Assembly: GCA_013298895.1 (NCBI GenBank)
Contig: JAAFJM010000002.1
Coordinates: forward strand, 70,427-134,426
Direction: 5' to 3'
Length of the DNA stretch: 64,000 nt
Origin: Bacteroidota bacterium
GTDB lineage: Bacteria > Bacteroidota > Bacteroidia > UKL13-3
The translations under genes were made by a program, and so were the position numbers. How positions within the stretch are numbered: position 1 is the stretch's first letter; each line of letters begins with the position of its first letter. Of this stretch, positions 26,209-36,042 are shown in pieces. The notes beneath the pieces are model-generated. The model saw only the letters and a program-made list of their open reading frames with translations, had not been told where the DNA came from and did no database searches.

Positions 26209-27888
26209 ATGAATAAAAAAAGACAATCGTATTTACAATTAATAATGGTGCTTGTCATTGTTATTTTATTGAATGCCATACTTAGTAATTATTTTTTTAG
26301 AATAGATTTAACCAAAGAAAAACGCTACACCTTAGCCAAAGCAAGTAAAAACTTAGCTGCTAAAACCCAAAATGGGGTATTGATAAAAGTATATTTAGAA
26401 GGCGAATTTCCTGCAGGTTTTAAGCGTTTGCAAAAAGCTACCAAAGAAATGTTGGATGAGTTTAAAATTTACTCCAATAACAATATTCAATATGAATTTA
26501 TTGACCCATTGATTAGCGAAACCAATAAAAAAAGCAATGAAATTTTACAAGAACTAAGCGATATTGGTTTACAAGCTACCAGCATTCAGTTAAAGAAGGA
26601 AGATGGCTTTAGCCAAAAAATAATAGTGCCAGGTGCTGTGCTTTATTATGGCGATAAAAAAATTCCTATAAACTTATTAAAAAGTCAGTTTGGTCAAGCG
26701 CCAGAAGCAGTTTTAAACACTTCTATTGAGCAGTTAGAATACGAAATAGCCAATGCATTGCGCAAAGTAACCGAAACTAAAGTGAAGCAAATAGCCTTTT
26801 TAAAAGGCCATGGCGAACTTGATAAATGGAATATTATAGATGGAAAAGCCGAGTTAAAACAATACTACGAAATAGATGATGTAGATTTAACCCAAGTACC
26901 TCCTGAAGAATTGAATAAATATGCTGGCATTATTATTCCAAAACCTACTTTACCTTTTTCTGATTTTGATAAATTTAAATTAGACCAATATGTAATGCAT
27001 GGCGGTAAATTGGTTTGGTTTATTGAAAGCCAATTAGCCGAAATGGACAGTTTGCGTAACTCTCCACAGTATTTTTCAATAAGCTATAATCAAAATTTGG
27101 ATGATTTATTGTTTAAATTTGGGGTAAGAATTAATAACAATATCATTCAAGATATTCAGTGTAATACCATACCCGTTTTGAGTGGCATGCGTAATGGAAC
27201 ACCTGAACAAAAATTAGTACCTTGGCTTTATTTTCCTTTGGTTCCTCCTACTAGCTCCCACCCTATTGTTCGTGGAGTTGACCCTATTTGGTTTCAGTTT
27301 GCAGCAAGTATTGATACCATACCAAATTCAAAAATCAATAAAACTATTTTATTGGCATCATCTCAATACTCGCGCGCAGTGCCAGCACCAGCAAGAGTGG
27401 ATATAGAAATGGCTAAATTAGAGCCAGACCAAGCCTTATTTAGAACAGGAGGTTACAAACCAATGGCGGTATTACTAGAAGGTGAGTTTTCATCATTATT
27501 TGCTTATTCGTACGATAAAACCAAAAATCCAGTTTTGGACTATAAAGATAAAATAGCAAGTAATAAAATGATTGTGGTATCGGATGGAGATGTAATTAGA
27601 AACCAATACAGTGCTAGCAAGGGCCAAGTATTTCCATTAGGATACGATAGGTATGCCAACCAAGAATTTGGCAATAAACGCTTTTTATTGAATTGTGTAG
27701 ATTACCTGTGTGATGACAGTGGCATTATAGAAGTAAGAAGCAAAGAAGTTACTTTACGCTTACTTGACAAAGCTAAAATTAAAAAGGAAAAACTATTTTG
27801 GCAATTTATAAATATTGGACTTCCCATTATTTTGGTTTTAATTTTTGCCGTAGCTAATAATTTTTATAGAAAACGCAAATACGCATAA
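26209..27888 (+). CDS. gldG: Gliding-motility ABC transporter substrate-binding-type protein GldG
   Basis: 559 residues. N-terminal membrane helix (LIMVLVIVILLNAILSNYFF) followed by DLTKEKRYTLAKASKNLA, the start of the ABC-2 auxiliary/GldG domain, then a long extracytoplasmic domain, including FLKGHGELD near 200, and a C-terminal membrane helix (FINIGLPIILVLIFAVANNFY) before a basic end. This agrees with GldG in length and topology. The extracytoplasmic part likely binds an unknown ligand or partner. It lies 21 bases after gldF and directly before a DUF4340 gene. Confidence 0.9.
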   Translation: MNKKRQSYLQLIMVLVIVILLNAILSNYFFRIDLTKEKRYTLAKASKNLAAKTQNGVLIKVYLEGEFPAGFKRLQKATKEMLDEFKIYSNNNIQYEFIDPLISETNKKSNEILQELSDIGLQATSIQLKKEDGFSQKIIVPGAVLYYGDKKIPINLLKSQFGQAPEAVLNTSIEQLEYEIANALRKVTETKVKQIAFLKGHGELDKWNIIDGKAELKQYYEIDDVDLTQVPPEELNKYAGIIIPKPTLPFSDFDKFKLDQYVMHGGKLVWFIESQLAEMDSLRNSPQYFSISYNQNLDDLLFKFGVRINNNIIQDIQCNTIPVLSGMRNGTPEQKLVPWLYFPLVPPTSSHPIVRGVDPIWFQFAASIDTIPNSKINKTILLASSQYSRAVPAPARVDIEMAKLEPDQALFRTGGYKPMAVLLEGEFSSLFAYSYDKTKNPVLDYKDKIASNKMIVVSDGDVIRNQYSASKGQVFPLGYDRYANQEFGNKRFLLNCVDYLCDDSGIIEVRSKEVTLRLLDKAKIKKEKLFWQFINIGLPIILVLIFAVANNFYRKRKYA

Positions 27889-27893
27889 TATTG

Positions 27894-28904
27894 ATGATGA
27901 ATAAAAAAACACTTTTAACCTTAATAATACTGGTAATAGCAGGAGTTGCTTATTGGGCTATAAATAAAAAACCTTGGGGTGTAAACTTTAAAGATATAGC
28001 TGATTTTAGCATTGAAGACACAGCCGCGATTGATAAAATATTTATTGCTGATAGAAATGGCATGTCGACAATATTAGAAAAAACTGGCCCACAAACATGG
28101 ATTATAAATGGCAATAAATTAGCTGATTTTAGCAAAATTCAGTTGCTATTAGAAACAGTAAAAACCATGAAGGTATTGAGACCAATTCCCGAAAATGAAC
28201 ACAATACCGCTGTGGGTGATTTAGCTACCAGAGGTATTAAAGCTGAATTTCACTCAAAAGGTGGGATTGTAAAAACCATTTATGTTGGCTCGGCTACGCG
28301 CGAAGAAAATGGGACTTATATGTTAATTGAAAATTCGGCTAAACCTTATGCAGTGCATATTCCAGGTTTTTTCGGATTTTTAACTCCTCGCTTTATAAGC
28401 GATAGTTTGATATGGCGCGATAGAACTGTATTTAACTATAATCCTGAAAATATTAAATCAATAGCATTTAATTACCATGAAGTTTCAAAGAGTTTTTTAA
28501 TAAACAATCAAAACATACAAAAACCTATTTTACTAAATGCCAACAACCAAGTTAAACCCATTACTGATGTGCAGTTTTTGAAATACTACATTGCTTCATT
28601 CAAACAACTCAATTTTGATGGATACGATGAAAATCAAAACCAATCATTAATTGATAGTATAAAAACGGTAGCGCCAATTTGTAACATAGTAATTACCGAA
28701 ACTACTGGTGCTGTAAAACAATTAGTGCTATATACCAAAGCCATTGATAAGCACACCAAGAAGGTTATAGACGAAGCAACTGGTAAAGAAATTGGTTATG
28801 ACACCGAACGCTATTGGGCTTTTTTAAACAACGATAAAAGCCTAATGCTGGTGCAGCAATATAACTTTGGAAAAGTACTTAAAATACTGAATGATTTTAA
28901 ATAG
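27894..28904 (+). CDS. DUF4340-type membrane-anchored protein
   Basis: 336 residues from ATG 27894 (ATG 27897 and TTG 27891 are close alternatives). One N-terminal membrane anchor (TLLTLIILVIAGVAYWAI), then an extracytoplasmic beta-rich domain with repeated WIINGNKLADFSKIQLLLETV and YVGSATREENGTYMLIE style elements, a DUF4340 arrangement. Such genes often sit beside GldF/GldG-like ABC transporters, which suggests an accessory role there. It begins 5 bases after the gldG stop. Exact function unknown. Confidence 0.78.
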   Translation: MMNKKTLLTLIILVIAGVAYWAINKKPWGVNFKDIADFSIEDTAAIDKIFIADRNGMSTILEKTGPQTWIINGNKLADFSKIQLLLETVKTMKVLRPIPENEHNTAVGDLATRGIKAEFHSKGGIVKTIYVGSATREENGTYMLIENSAKPYAVHIPGFFGFLTPRFISDSLIWRDRTVFNYNPENIKSIAFNYHEVSKSFLINNQNIQKPILLNANNQVKPITDVQFLKYYIASFKQLNFDGYDENQNQSLIDSIKTVAPICNIVITETTGAVKQLVLYTKAIDKHTKKVIDEATGKEIGYDTERYWAFLNNDKSLMLVQQYNFGKVLKILNDFK

Positions 28905-29036
28905 AACATAGGTATATGAATTCGATTGACTAACACTTTAAAATTTACTTTTTTATTTAACATTTCTGAAAAAGTACATATCTTTCGTTTTAATAATTTA
29001 TCAATTATATTTATTAAAATTACTTTATTTGTAATT

Positions 29037-29516
29037 ATGATTTCAGTGTTATTTGTGTGTTTAGGAAATATTTGCAGATCTCCACTTGCAGAGGCATTAT
29101 TTATGCAACATGTTAACAAACAACTTTTAAATGATAAGTTTAAAGCAGATTCTGCAGGAACTGCTTCTTATCACCTAGGAGAACTGCCAGATATTCGTAC
29201 ACGTAATACCGCTTTAAGAATAAGTAATTTAAAGTTAACACATAAAGCTAGGCAATTTAATTCTGGAGATTTTCTGTTATTCGATTATATAGTTGCTATG
29301 GATAAAACCAATTTTCAAAATATAATGAAACTTCGCCCAGACAATGCTAGAGCAGAAGTAGTGTTAATGAGGCATTTTGATAGCATGATACAAAATGAAG
29401 ATACTATTCCTGACCCCTATTATGGTACAGAAATTGATTTTGAAGAGGTCCATTACATGCTACTTGACTGTACTCAAACATTTTTAAAAAAATTAAGTGC
29501 TAAAAACAACAATTAA
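29037..29516 (+). CDS. Low-molecular-weight protein-tyrosine phosphatase
   Basis: 159 residues from ATG 29037. The signature VCLGNICRSPLAEAL holds the P-loop CX5R (C8-R14), and the general acid Asp is in IPDPYYG near 125. ARQFNSGDFLLFDYIVAMDKTN in the middle is typical. It hydrolyses phosphotyrosine in the cytoplasm, often in control of polysaccharide or arsenate-related processes; here the role is open. An upstream in-frame TTG at 28926 would add 37 hydrophobic residues not seen in the family, so I reject it. It precedes a sensor kinase by 50 bases. Confidence 0.93.
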   Translation: MISVLFVCLGNICRSPLAEALFMQHVNKQLLNDKFKADSAGTASYHLGELPDIRTRNTALRISNLKLTHKARQFNSGDFLLFDYIVAMDKTNFQNIMKLRPDNARAEVVLMRHFDSMIQNEDTIPDPYYGTEIDFEEVHYMLLDCTQTFLKKLSAKNNN

Positions 29517-29566
29517 AGCCTTCTTTCCTTTCAGTTCATTTAAATAAAAAGTTTGATCAAATAAGA

Positions 29567-32482
29567 ATGAAATCGCCAAAAATTATTTTTTATCATTTGC
29601 ACTTTTTATCTTTTTTAACTTTTTTCTCGTTCCAAGCAATTGCTCAATACCCAGCCTATATTTCGTTAGAAAATGAGAATATTTTGCCCTCAAAACAAAC
29701 CTATGACTTGTTTCTTGACAAAAAAGGATTTGTTTGGATAGGCCATGATAAGGGAATTACGAAATATTCAGGCTATAATTCCAAATATTACTCTCATCCT
29801 AAAATGAATAGCTTTGAGTTAAGTAACATTTTAGAAGATGATAATGGCATAATATGGTGTTCAAATTTTATTGGACAAATATTTTATGTTAAAAACGACT
29901 CCCTCAATTTATTAAATGACAAACCTAATTATAACTTCTTTGGAAAATCAGGTTTAACTTATGGAAATAAACATATTTATTTTGTTGAAAATAATGAGTT
30001 AAACGAAGTAGATATAAATAATTATATAATAACCAAAATTCCTTTTTATAAGGATTTAAAAATTTATTCATATAGCTTTAATCCCAAATTAGGTTTATTA
30101 CTTGATACAAAAAATGGCATATATGTATATAAAAATAAAATATTTTCTTTAGTTTCAAAATGCTATGATGCACAAAAATCAATCTATTTAAAATGTATTG
30201 ATGATAAAATCCTTGGAGTTGACATTAATAAAAGAACAGTATATCAACTTAAAAATAATAGGTGGCAATACTTCCTTTCTTCAAAAAATTCATCTGCCGA
30301 TATAACTACCATTAATAAAATTAACAATAAAATTTATTGCAATACCTATAATGGAATAGTAATCCAAGATTTAAAAACGAATAGGACCGAACTTTTTTTT
30401 AAAGATTACTCCTTTAGTGATGAAATAATTGACAATCAAGGAAATTTATGGGTAAGCACATTAACCAGCGGAGTTTTCATTATACCTGAAAGTAAAAACA
30501 TCAAACAATTTTTAGAACGAGTAGACAATATTACCTCCATATGCTTAATTAAAGAGAAAAACATGATTGCATTAGGAACTAAAAATGGAAAAATTTATTT
30601 GCTTAATAAATCAACCCTAAAGATTATAAAACTAATTAACTTATCGGAAATAAAAAATGTAGAAAATATTTATTACAATCCTAAAACAAACGAATTAAAT
30701 GTTTCTACATTAAACCACACAGTAATTAATTTAGACAACTATTCACTTAAAACTATTCCTCAAATTCATAATGCAAAAAGCATAATTGAATATAATAACC
30801 AATATGTTTTTGTTAATGCTAATACACTTTCAGTGGTAAATACAAATGGTAGTGATATAGAAAAAGCAGTGGCTAATTGGCCTTTTTCAATTAAAGAACA
30901 ACAAAGCAGAAAAAGAATTGATTTAATATCAAATGAACGATTTTTTAAAATTCAATATTTTGAAAAACGAAAACTCTTTATCACATCTAGTATCAATAAC
31001 ATTTATTGGTTAAGCAATAAAAAAATTGGAACAATAAAATACGATGGCAATCCAATTTCTGCTAAACAAATGTTAATTTATAATAATACTATTTTTGCAT
31101 CTCAAACAAATAAAGGTTTATTCATAATTACAGACACCAATAAAGTAACTTTAATTAATAATGAATCACTAAAATCAATAAATAATTTTTGTATTAGTGG
31201 TAACCATTTAATACTTAATACTAATTACGGTTTATATAGTTTCAACATAAAAACTAACCAAATTACAAATCTCTCAAAAAACATCAACTACCCCACCCAA
31301 TCATTAGAACTTATAGAAGGTGACAATAACTATATTTATGCTACTGACATGAATACAATTGTAAAACTAAGCAATAAAATTATATTCAATAAATCGTATA
31401 AAACACCTCTTTATATTAACAAAATACTTGTCAATAACTTGCATAACAATGACTTATTAAATCTTAATCATACTGATAATAATATTACCATATTTTTTGA
31501 CATTATTAACTATAAACTTCCTAAGGAAATTTTAATAAAATACAGGTTGAACTCGAATGATGATTGGAAAGTTGTTAATGCAAATCAAGGATTTATAAAT
31601 TTTAGTTTGTTACCTGGACAGGATTATAACATAGAAATCAAATTAGCAAATACAGACGGAGCAAATAGTGAAACAGTGAAAATTAGAATCGCACCTCCCT
31701 ACTACAAATCATGGTGGTTTATTGTACTTATTGTTTTATTAAGTGCTGGTATCGCATTACTCATTATGTTTATACGTATAAAAAATTTAAAGTATAAAAA
31801 CAAACTTATAATTGAGAAGGTGATGCTAGAAAAAGATTTGAGGCAATCGCTTTTAACAAGCATTAGAACTCAAATGAATCCTCATTTTATATTTAATGCA
31901 CTTAACACTATTCATAGCTTTATATATACAAACGACAAAAAAAATGCATCAGACTATTTGGTGAAATTTAGTGATTTAACAAGGCTTGTACTTGAAATGA
32001 GTGAAAAGGAAGCTGTTACTCTGAAAGAGGAAATAAAAGCGTTAGAACTATACCTTAGTTTAGAAAATGTAAGATTAAATGAAATGCTTGATTATAATTT
32101 TATAATAGATTCAAGTATAGTTAAAGATTATATTAGAATACCACCAATGATTATTCAACCTTATGTAGAAAACGCTGTTAAACATGGCTTGCTTCATAAG
32201 AAAGGCGAAAAGAAATTATTTATTTATTTTACCCTCAATAAGCATTTAATTACAATTACCATTGAAGACAATGGAGTTGGCAGAGGGAAAAGTAAAGAGA
32301 TAAATTTGATTAAGGCAAAATCACATAAATCATTTTCTACCAATGCCAATAAAAAACGAATAGAAATTTTAAATCTATCGCAAGAAGGTAAAAAAACGGG
32401 TGTTGATATTGTTGATTTATTTGATGAAAACAAAATACCTATTGGAACAAGAGTAATAATTGAAATACCTATAGTAGTCTAA
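29567..32482 (+). CDS. Propeller-type sensor histidine kinase (LytS/His_kinase family)
   Basis: 971 residues. Signal peptide (about 1-25), then a long periplasmic region of propeller repeats (short blocks like DKKGFVWIGHDKGITKY, DDNGIIWCSN, DNQGNLWVSTL), a Y_Y_Y-type domain near 640-705 (INYKLPKEILIKYRLN), one membrane helix (about 716-738), a coiled linker and the kinase: QMNPHFIFNALNTIHSF near 768-785 with the phosphoacceptor His, and ATP-binding PYVENAVKHG and EDNGVGRGKS. Same organisation as hybrid-like sensors of Bacteroidota but lacking a receiver. Its partner regulator gene starts 6 bases later. The signal is unknown. Confidence 0.92.
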   Translation: MKSPKIIFYHLHFLSFLTFFSFQAIAQYPAYISLENENILPSKQTYDLFLDKKGFVWIGHDKGITKYSGYNSKYYSHPKMNSFELSNILEDDNGIIWCSNFIGQIFYVKNDSLNLLNDKPNYNFFGKSGLTYGNKHIYFVENNELNEVDINNYIITKIPFYKDLKIYSYSFNPKLGLLLDTKNGIYVYKNKIFSLVSKCYDAQKSIYLKCIDDKILGVDINKRTVYQLKNNRWQYFLSSKNSSADITTINKINNKIYCNTYNGIVIQDLKTNRTELFFKDYSFSDEIIDNQGNLWVSTLTSGVFIIPESKNIKQFLERVDNITSICLIKEKNMIALGTKNGKIYLLNKSTLKIIKLINLSEIKNVENIYYNPKTNELNVSTLNHTVINLDNYSLKTIPQIHNAKSIIEYNNQYVFVNANTLSVVNTNGSDIEKAVANWPFSIKEQQSRKRIDLISNERFFKIQYFEKRKLFITSSINNIYWLSNKKIGTIKYDGNPISAKQMLIYNNTIFASQTNKGLFIITDTNKVTLINNESLKSINNFCISGNHLILNTNYGLYSFNIKTNQITNLSKNINYPTQSLELIEGDNNYIYATDMNTIVKLSNKIIFNKSYKTPLYINKILVNNLHNNDLLNLNHTDNNITIFFDIINYKLPKEILIKYRLNSNDDWKVVNANQGFINFSLLPGQDYNIEIKLANTDGANSETVKIRIAPPYYKSWWFIVLIVLLSAGIALLIMFIRIKNLKYKNKLIIEKVMLEKDLRQSLLTSIRTQMNPHFIFNALNTIHSFIYTNDKKNASDYLVKFSDLTRLVLEMSEKEAVTLKEEIKALELYLSLENVRLNEMLDYNFIIDSSIVKDYIRIPPMIIQPYVENAVKHGLLHKKGEKKLFIYFTLNKHLITITIEDNGVGRGKSKEINLIKAKSHKSFSTNANKKRIEILNLSQEGKKTGVDIVDLFDENKIPIGTRVIIEIPIVV

Positions 32483-32488
32483 TAAAAA

Positions 32489-33259
32489 ATGAATTTGAAC
32501 GCAATAATAATTGATGACGAGAAAATGGCACAAAACTTACTTTATGCCATGTTACAAGACAATTGTCCGGACATTAAGGTGCTCGAACGCTGCAATGATT
32601 TGTCCAGTGGTATAACAGCTATTAATAAACATAAACCTGATGTGGTGTTCCTAGATATTGAAATGCCAGAACACAGTGGACTTGAAATTCTTACTTTTTT
32701 TAAAGAAGAGGAGCTTTTTTTTGATATTGTTTTTGTTACTGCTTATAGTGAATTTGCAGTTGATGCTTTTAAACTTTCTGCTGCAGACTATTTACTCAAA
32801 CCTATCAACTCTGAAAACTTAATAAAAGCTATTAAAAGACTTCAAAAAAGAAAAGAAAAAACAGGAGGGCAAACGCAGGTTTTAAGCACTTTAAAAAATA
32901 ATTTAGACGCTCAAAGTATTAAAAAAATTGCCATTACAGTTGGGCAGGGTGTCAAGCTAATTGAATTGTGCGAATTGGTTTATATGAAAGCAGATAGATC
33001 TTACACAGAAGTGGTTTTAAAAAACGATCAATTATTTATTGTAAGTAAAAACTTGGGACAGTTTGAAGAAGCCTTAGAGCCTTGTAGCAATTTCATCAGA
33101 ATAAATAAATCATACATTGTTAATTTAGATTTTATAACTGAAATTAATAAAAGTGATGGTGGATTCATTATGTTGGACAATAAGCACGAAATAGCCATTA
33201 GCCTTGAAAAACGCGATGCCATTATGAGACTTATTGAACAAAAAATATATAAAGTTTAA
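32489..33259 (+). CDS. LytTR-family response regulator
   Basis: 256 residues. Receiver domain (about 4-120): acidic pair DDEK near 9-12, phosphoacceptor Asp56 in VVFLDIEMPEHSG, Thr in FVTAYSEFA, Lys in DYLLKPI. C-terminal LytTR DNA-binding domain (about 150-250) with ITVGQGVKLIELCELVYMKAD and FIRINKSYIVNLDFI. Transcribed 6 bases after the sensor kinase, so they form a two-component system. Targets usually carry paired LytTR sites; I saw none convincing nearby. Confidence 0.95.
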   Translation: MNLNAIIIDDEKMAQNLLYAMLQDNCPDIKVLERCNDLSSGITAINKHKPDVVFLDIEMPEHSGLEILTFFKEEELFFDIVFVTAYSEFAVDAFKLSAADYLLKPINSENLIKAIKRLQKRKEKTGGQTQVLSTLKNNLDAQSIKKIAITVGQGVKLIELCELVYMKADRSYTEVVLKNDQLFIVSKNLGQFEEALEPCSNFIRINKSYIVNLDFITEINKSDGGFIMLDNKHEIAISLEKRDAIMRLIEQKIYKV

Positions 33260-33267
33260 TACCAATT

Positions 33268-33615
33268 ATGAATAAAATTTATACCTCTTATTTTTATCTT
33301 TTATTAGCTGTAGTTGGCGGTTCTATTACCTTTTATTATGTTATGCTGGGCACCATGGCCGAGCATGGTAATTTTAACGTAATCGAATTTATTCAAAGCA
33401 CTTGGGTAGATAGTTATTATGCTAAAAGTTTAACCATTGATTTTTGGACAGGAGCCATTGTTGGAACTTTTTTTGTAATTGTTGAAGGAACCAGACTAAA
33501 AATGAAACTTTATTGGATGTACCCAATTTTAATAGTTTTTATTGGTTTTGCCTTTGGTTTTCCATTGTTTTTATATTTTAGGCATAAAAAGATTATTGCT
33601 GAAAGTAATCTTTAA
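33268..33615 (+). CDS. DUF2834 family small membrane protein
   Basis: 115 residues with three membrane helices: SYFYLLLAVVGGSITFYYVM, LTIDFWTGAIVGTFFVIVEGTRLKM (with the VEGTRLKMKLYWMY stretch typical of DUF2834), and ILIVFIGFAFGFPLFLYFR. Function unknown. It starts 8 bases after the LytTR gene and may be cotranscribed. The 3' end overlaps the 3' end of uvrC by 23 bp on the opposite strand. Confidence 0.75.
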   Translation: MNKIYTSYFYLLLAVVGGSITFYYVMLGTMAEHGNFNVIEFIQSTWVDSYYAKSLTIDFWTGAIVGTFFVIVEGTRLKMKLYWMYPILIVFIGFAFGFPLFLYFRHKKIIAESNL

Positions 33616-35389
33616 CTAATTTGGCTTTGGCTGCTCCAATAATATCGCTTAATAATTCCATACTTGCCTCCTGAATTTTTTTTACCGATTTCAATTCCTT
33701 TAAAAGCATTTTAGCAGTTTCAGGACCAATACCTTTAATATTTTCAAGTTCGGTTACAAAAGTATTTTTGCTACGTCTGTTTCTGTGGTTTGTTATTCCA
33801 AATCTATGGGCTTCATCACGCAAGTGTTGAATAATTCTTAACGTTTCCGATTTTTTATCTAAATACAATGGAAATTCATCGTCAGGATAATACAACTCTT
33901 CCAATCTTTTGGCAATACCAATAACAGGTATTTTACCATATAAATTAAGTTTTACCAAACTGCTAATAGCCGAACTTAATTGACCTTTTCCTCCATCAAT
34001 TATTATAAGGTTTGGTAATGGTTGCTCCTCTTCAATTAAACGTTTATAGCGCCTATAAATAACTTCCTCCATGGTGGCAAAATCATCAGGACCTTCCACC
34101 GTTTTTACATTAAATATACGGTAATCCTTTTTACTTGGTTTTGCATCTTTAAATACCACACAAGCCGAAACCGGGTTAGTACCTTGTAAATTCGAGTTAT
34201 CAAAACATTCAATATGATGTGGTAAATCCTTTAAACGCAAATCATTTTTCATTTGAGTTAGAACCCTATCTACTTTCAGCTCAGGATTAACAGCCTCATA
34301 TTTGGTTAATTTATCTTTTTTGTAATAAAGTGCATTTTTTAGTGATAAGTCTAATAACTTTTTTCTATCGCCTGCCTTAGGAACAGTGATTTCTATTTTT
34401 TCGGTACTCCAATCTAGCTCAAACGGAACGATGATCTCTTTACTAGTACTGTGGTATTCATCTCTAACCTCAGCAATGGCAAAACTCAATAATTCCGTAT
34501 CGGTTTCTTCCATTTTTTTCTTTACCTCAAAAGTTTGCGTTTGAATAATGATTCCATTCGATACTTTTAAATAATTGATAAAGGCAAATTTTTCATCACT
34601 AACCACACTAAATACATCTACATCATCCAAAATACTAGAAACTATGGTTGATTTTCCTTGGTAATTTTCCAAAGCATCTAACTTACGCTTGTATCGTGCG
34701 GCTTCTTCAAATTTAAGTTCTTCGGATGCAGCTTGCATAAACTGGCGCAAATGAGTTTTAACCTCTCCTAAGTTTCCTCGCAAAATACTTTTTATATTTT
34801 TTATATTTTGAGTGTATTCTTGTTCTTTCATCAATCCCACACAAGGCGCTTTGCAGTTGCCAATATCAAACTCCAAACACGTTTTAAATTTAAATTCATT
34901 TATATTTTTTTCTGACAAATTGAAATTGCAATTTCGCAGTGGATAAATGGTTTTTATTAAATCTAAAATGGTATACATCATATTTCCAGAAGCATAAGGA
35001 CCAAAATATTCGCTTCCATCTTTTATATGATTTCTAGTTGGAAAAATTCTTGGAAAACGTTCTTGCTTTACACAAATAAATGGATATGTTTTATCATCTC
35101 TTAAGCTAATATTGAACTTCGGCTTGTATTTTTTGATTAAAGAATTTTCTAATATTAAAGCATCAATTTCCGTTTCTACCAATGTAAATTCAATATTACA
35201 AATGCGGCTAACCAACATTTCAGTTTTGCGACTATCGTGGTGGTTTTTATTAAAATAACTGCTTACTCGTTTTTTTAAACTTTTAGCTTTGCCAATATAA
35301 ATAAGCGTTCCATCTTTATCAAAATACTTGTAAATACCTGGAGTTTCGGGTAAAGATGAAATGATTTCTTTTAAATGTGGTGTTTGCAT
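33593..35389 (-). CDS. uvrC: Excinuclease ABC subunit UvrC
   Basis: 598 residues, dual-incision nuclease of nucleotide excision repair. GIY-YIG domain at the start (PGIYKYFDKDGTLIYIGKAK), UVR motif region EELKFEEAARYKRKLDALE near 205-225, RNaseH-like UvrC domain with HIECFDNSNLQGTNPVSACV near 375-395 and IIDGGKGQLSSA near 458, and a C-terminal helix-hairpin-helix (IKGIGPETAKMLLKEL). All domains are in order and at normal length. Convergent overlap with the DUF2834 gene. Confidence 0.98.
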   Translation of the reverse strand: MQTPHLKEIISSLPETPGIYKYFDKDGTLIYIGKAKSLKKRVSSYFNKNHHDSRKTEMLVSRICNIEFTLVETEIDALILENSLIKKYKPKFNISLRDDKTYPFICVKQERFPRIFPTRNHIKDGSEYFGPYASGNMMYTILDLIKTIYPLRNCNFNLSEKNINEFKFKTCLEFDIGNCKAPCVGLMKEQEYTQNIKNIKSILRGNLGEVKTHLRQFMQAASEELKFEEAARYKRKLDALENYQGKSTIVSSILDDVDVFSVVSDEKFAFINYLKVSNGIIIQTQTFEVKKKMEETDTELLSFAIAEVRDEYHSTSKEIIVPFELDWSTEKIEITVPKAGDRKKLLDLSLKNALYYKKDKLTKYEAVNPELKVDRVLTQMKNDLRLKDLPHHIECFDNSNLQGTNPVSACVVFKDAKPSKKDYRIFNVKTVEGPDDFATMEEVIYRRYKRLIEEEQPLPNLIIIDGGKGQLSSAISSLVKLNLYGKIPVIGIAKRLEELYYPDDEFPLYLDKKSETLRIIQHLRDEAHRFGITNHRNRRSKNTFVTELENIKGIGPETAKMLLKELKSVKKIQEASMELLSDIIGAAKAKLVKDYFQQ

Positions 35390-35435
35390 TCTTACACAAA
35401 AGTAAATTAATTAAATTCAATATGTTTCTGCCATA

Positions 35436-35864
35436 TTACTTTTGAACAATACTTCTGTAATTCAACAAGTCAATCCTTAAGGAATCACAATCACTATTTT
35501 CAATAAAACAGCAACTGGTACAATATTGTACTAGGTAAAAATTATTCATTAAATAAAAAGAAGATATTGATTTGGGACCAAAACAAACACAAGATTGAAT
35601 TTTTAACCAATTTTTCAATCTTGATGAAAATGTTTTTTTAAATTTAGATGAATCAAAAACTGTAAAACAAACTTTTAGAGAAGTATCTTTCTTATTAATA
35701 AATTCTAATTGCCCACATACATCTTCGTCAAGAAATTTATATGTTTTATTATAAAAACATACTCTCCATGACTTACATTTAAAATTAGTCCAATTATTTT
35801 TAAAACTTTGAGCATTTATTGAATTGGAAAATTGAAAGAAAATAATAAAGAAAACTATTTTCAT
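35436..35864 (-). CDS. Cys-rich secreted protein of unknown function
   Basis: 142 residues from ATG 35864. A signal peptide (MKIVFFIIFFQFSNSINAQ) is followed by a mature part with ten or more Cys (SCVCFG, CTSCC, CDSL among them), many Phe, Lys, Ser and Asn. I do not recognise the family. An extended frame from 35966 would put the signal peptide inside, so I reject it. It is a single gene between uvrC and tonB. Cys richness outside the cytoplasm suggests disulfides. Low confidence in function, moderate in being a gene. Confidence 0.55.
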   Translation of the reverse strand: MKIVFFIIFFQFSNSINAQSFKNNWTNFKCKSWRVCFYNKTYKFLDEDVCGQLEFINKKDTSLKVCFTVFDSSKFKKTFSSRLKNWLKIQSCVCFGPKSISSFYLMNNFYLVQYCTSCCFIENSDCDSLRIDLLNYRSIVQK

Positions 35865-36001
35865 AAATCTAGTAACAACAATGCAGTCAAAACTTAGGAA
35901 TCTTCTTTCTAATCCAACCATGTTTGAAATAAATGAATTGATTTCTTTAAATTGTTTTGTTTGCATTGCTGCTCAAATGTACTCAAAAGTTTGCTAAAAC
36001 C

Positions 36002-36028
36002 GAAGCCTTCGCTTTAAGTGAAGGCTTC
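36002..36028 (-). terminator. Hairpin after tonB
   Basis: GAAGCCTTC (36002-36010) and GAAGGCTTC (36020-36028) form a 9-bp GC-rich stem with a 9-base loop. On the minus strand it is followed by GGTTTTAGC, a short T-run, 14 bases past the tonB stop. It may double as a dispersed palindromic repeat. Confidence 0.6.
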
Positions 36029-36042
36029 CGTTAGTCAGTTGT

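Noticed and set aside
28926-29036. Longer start for the tyrosine phosphatase
   Set aside because: The first 37 residues are hydrophobic, unlike this cytoplasmic family, and ATG 29037 sits directly before the conserved P-loop strand.
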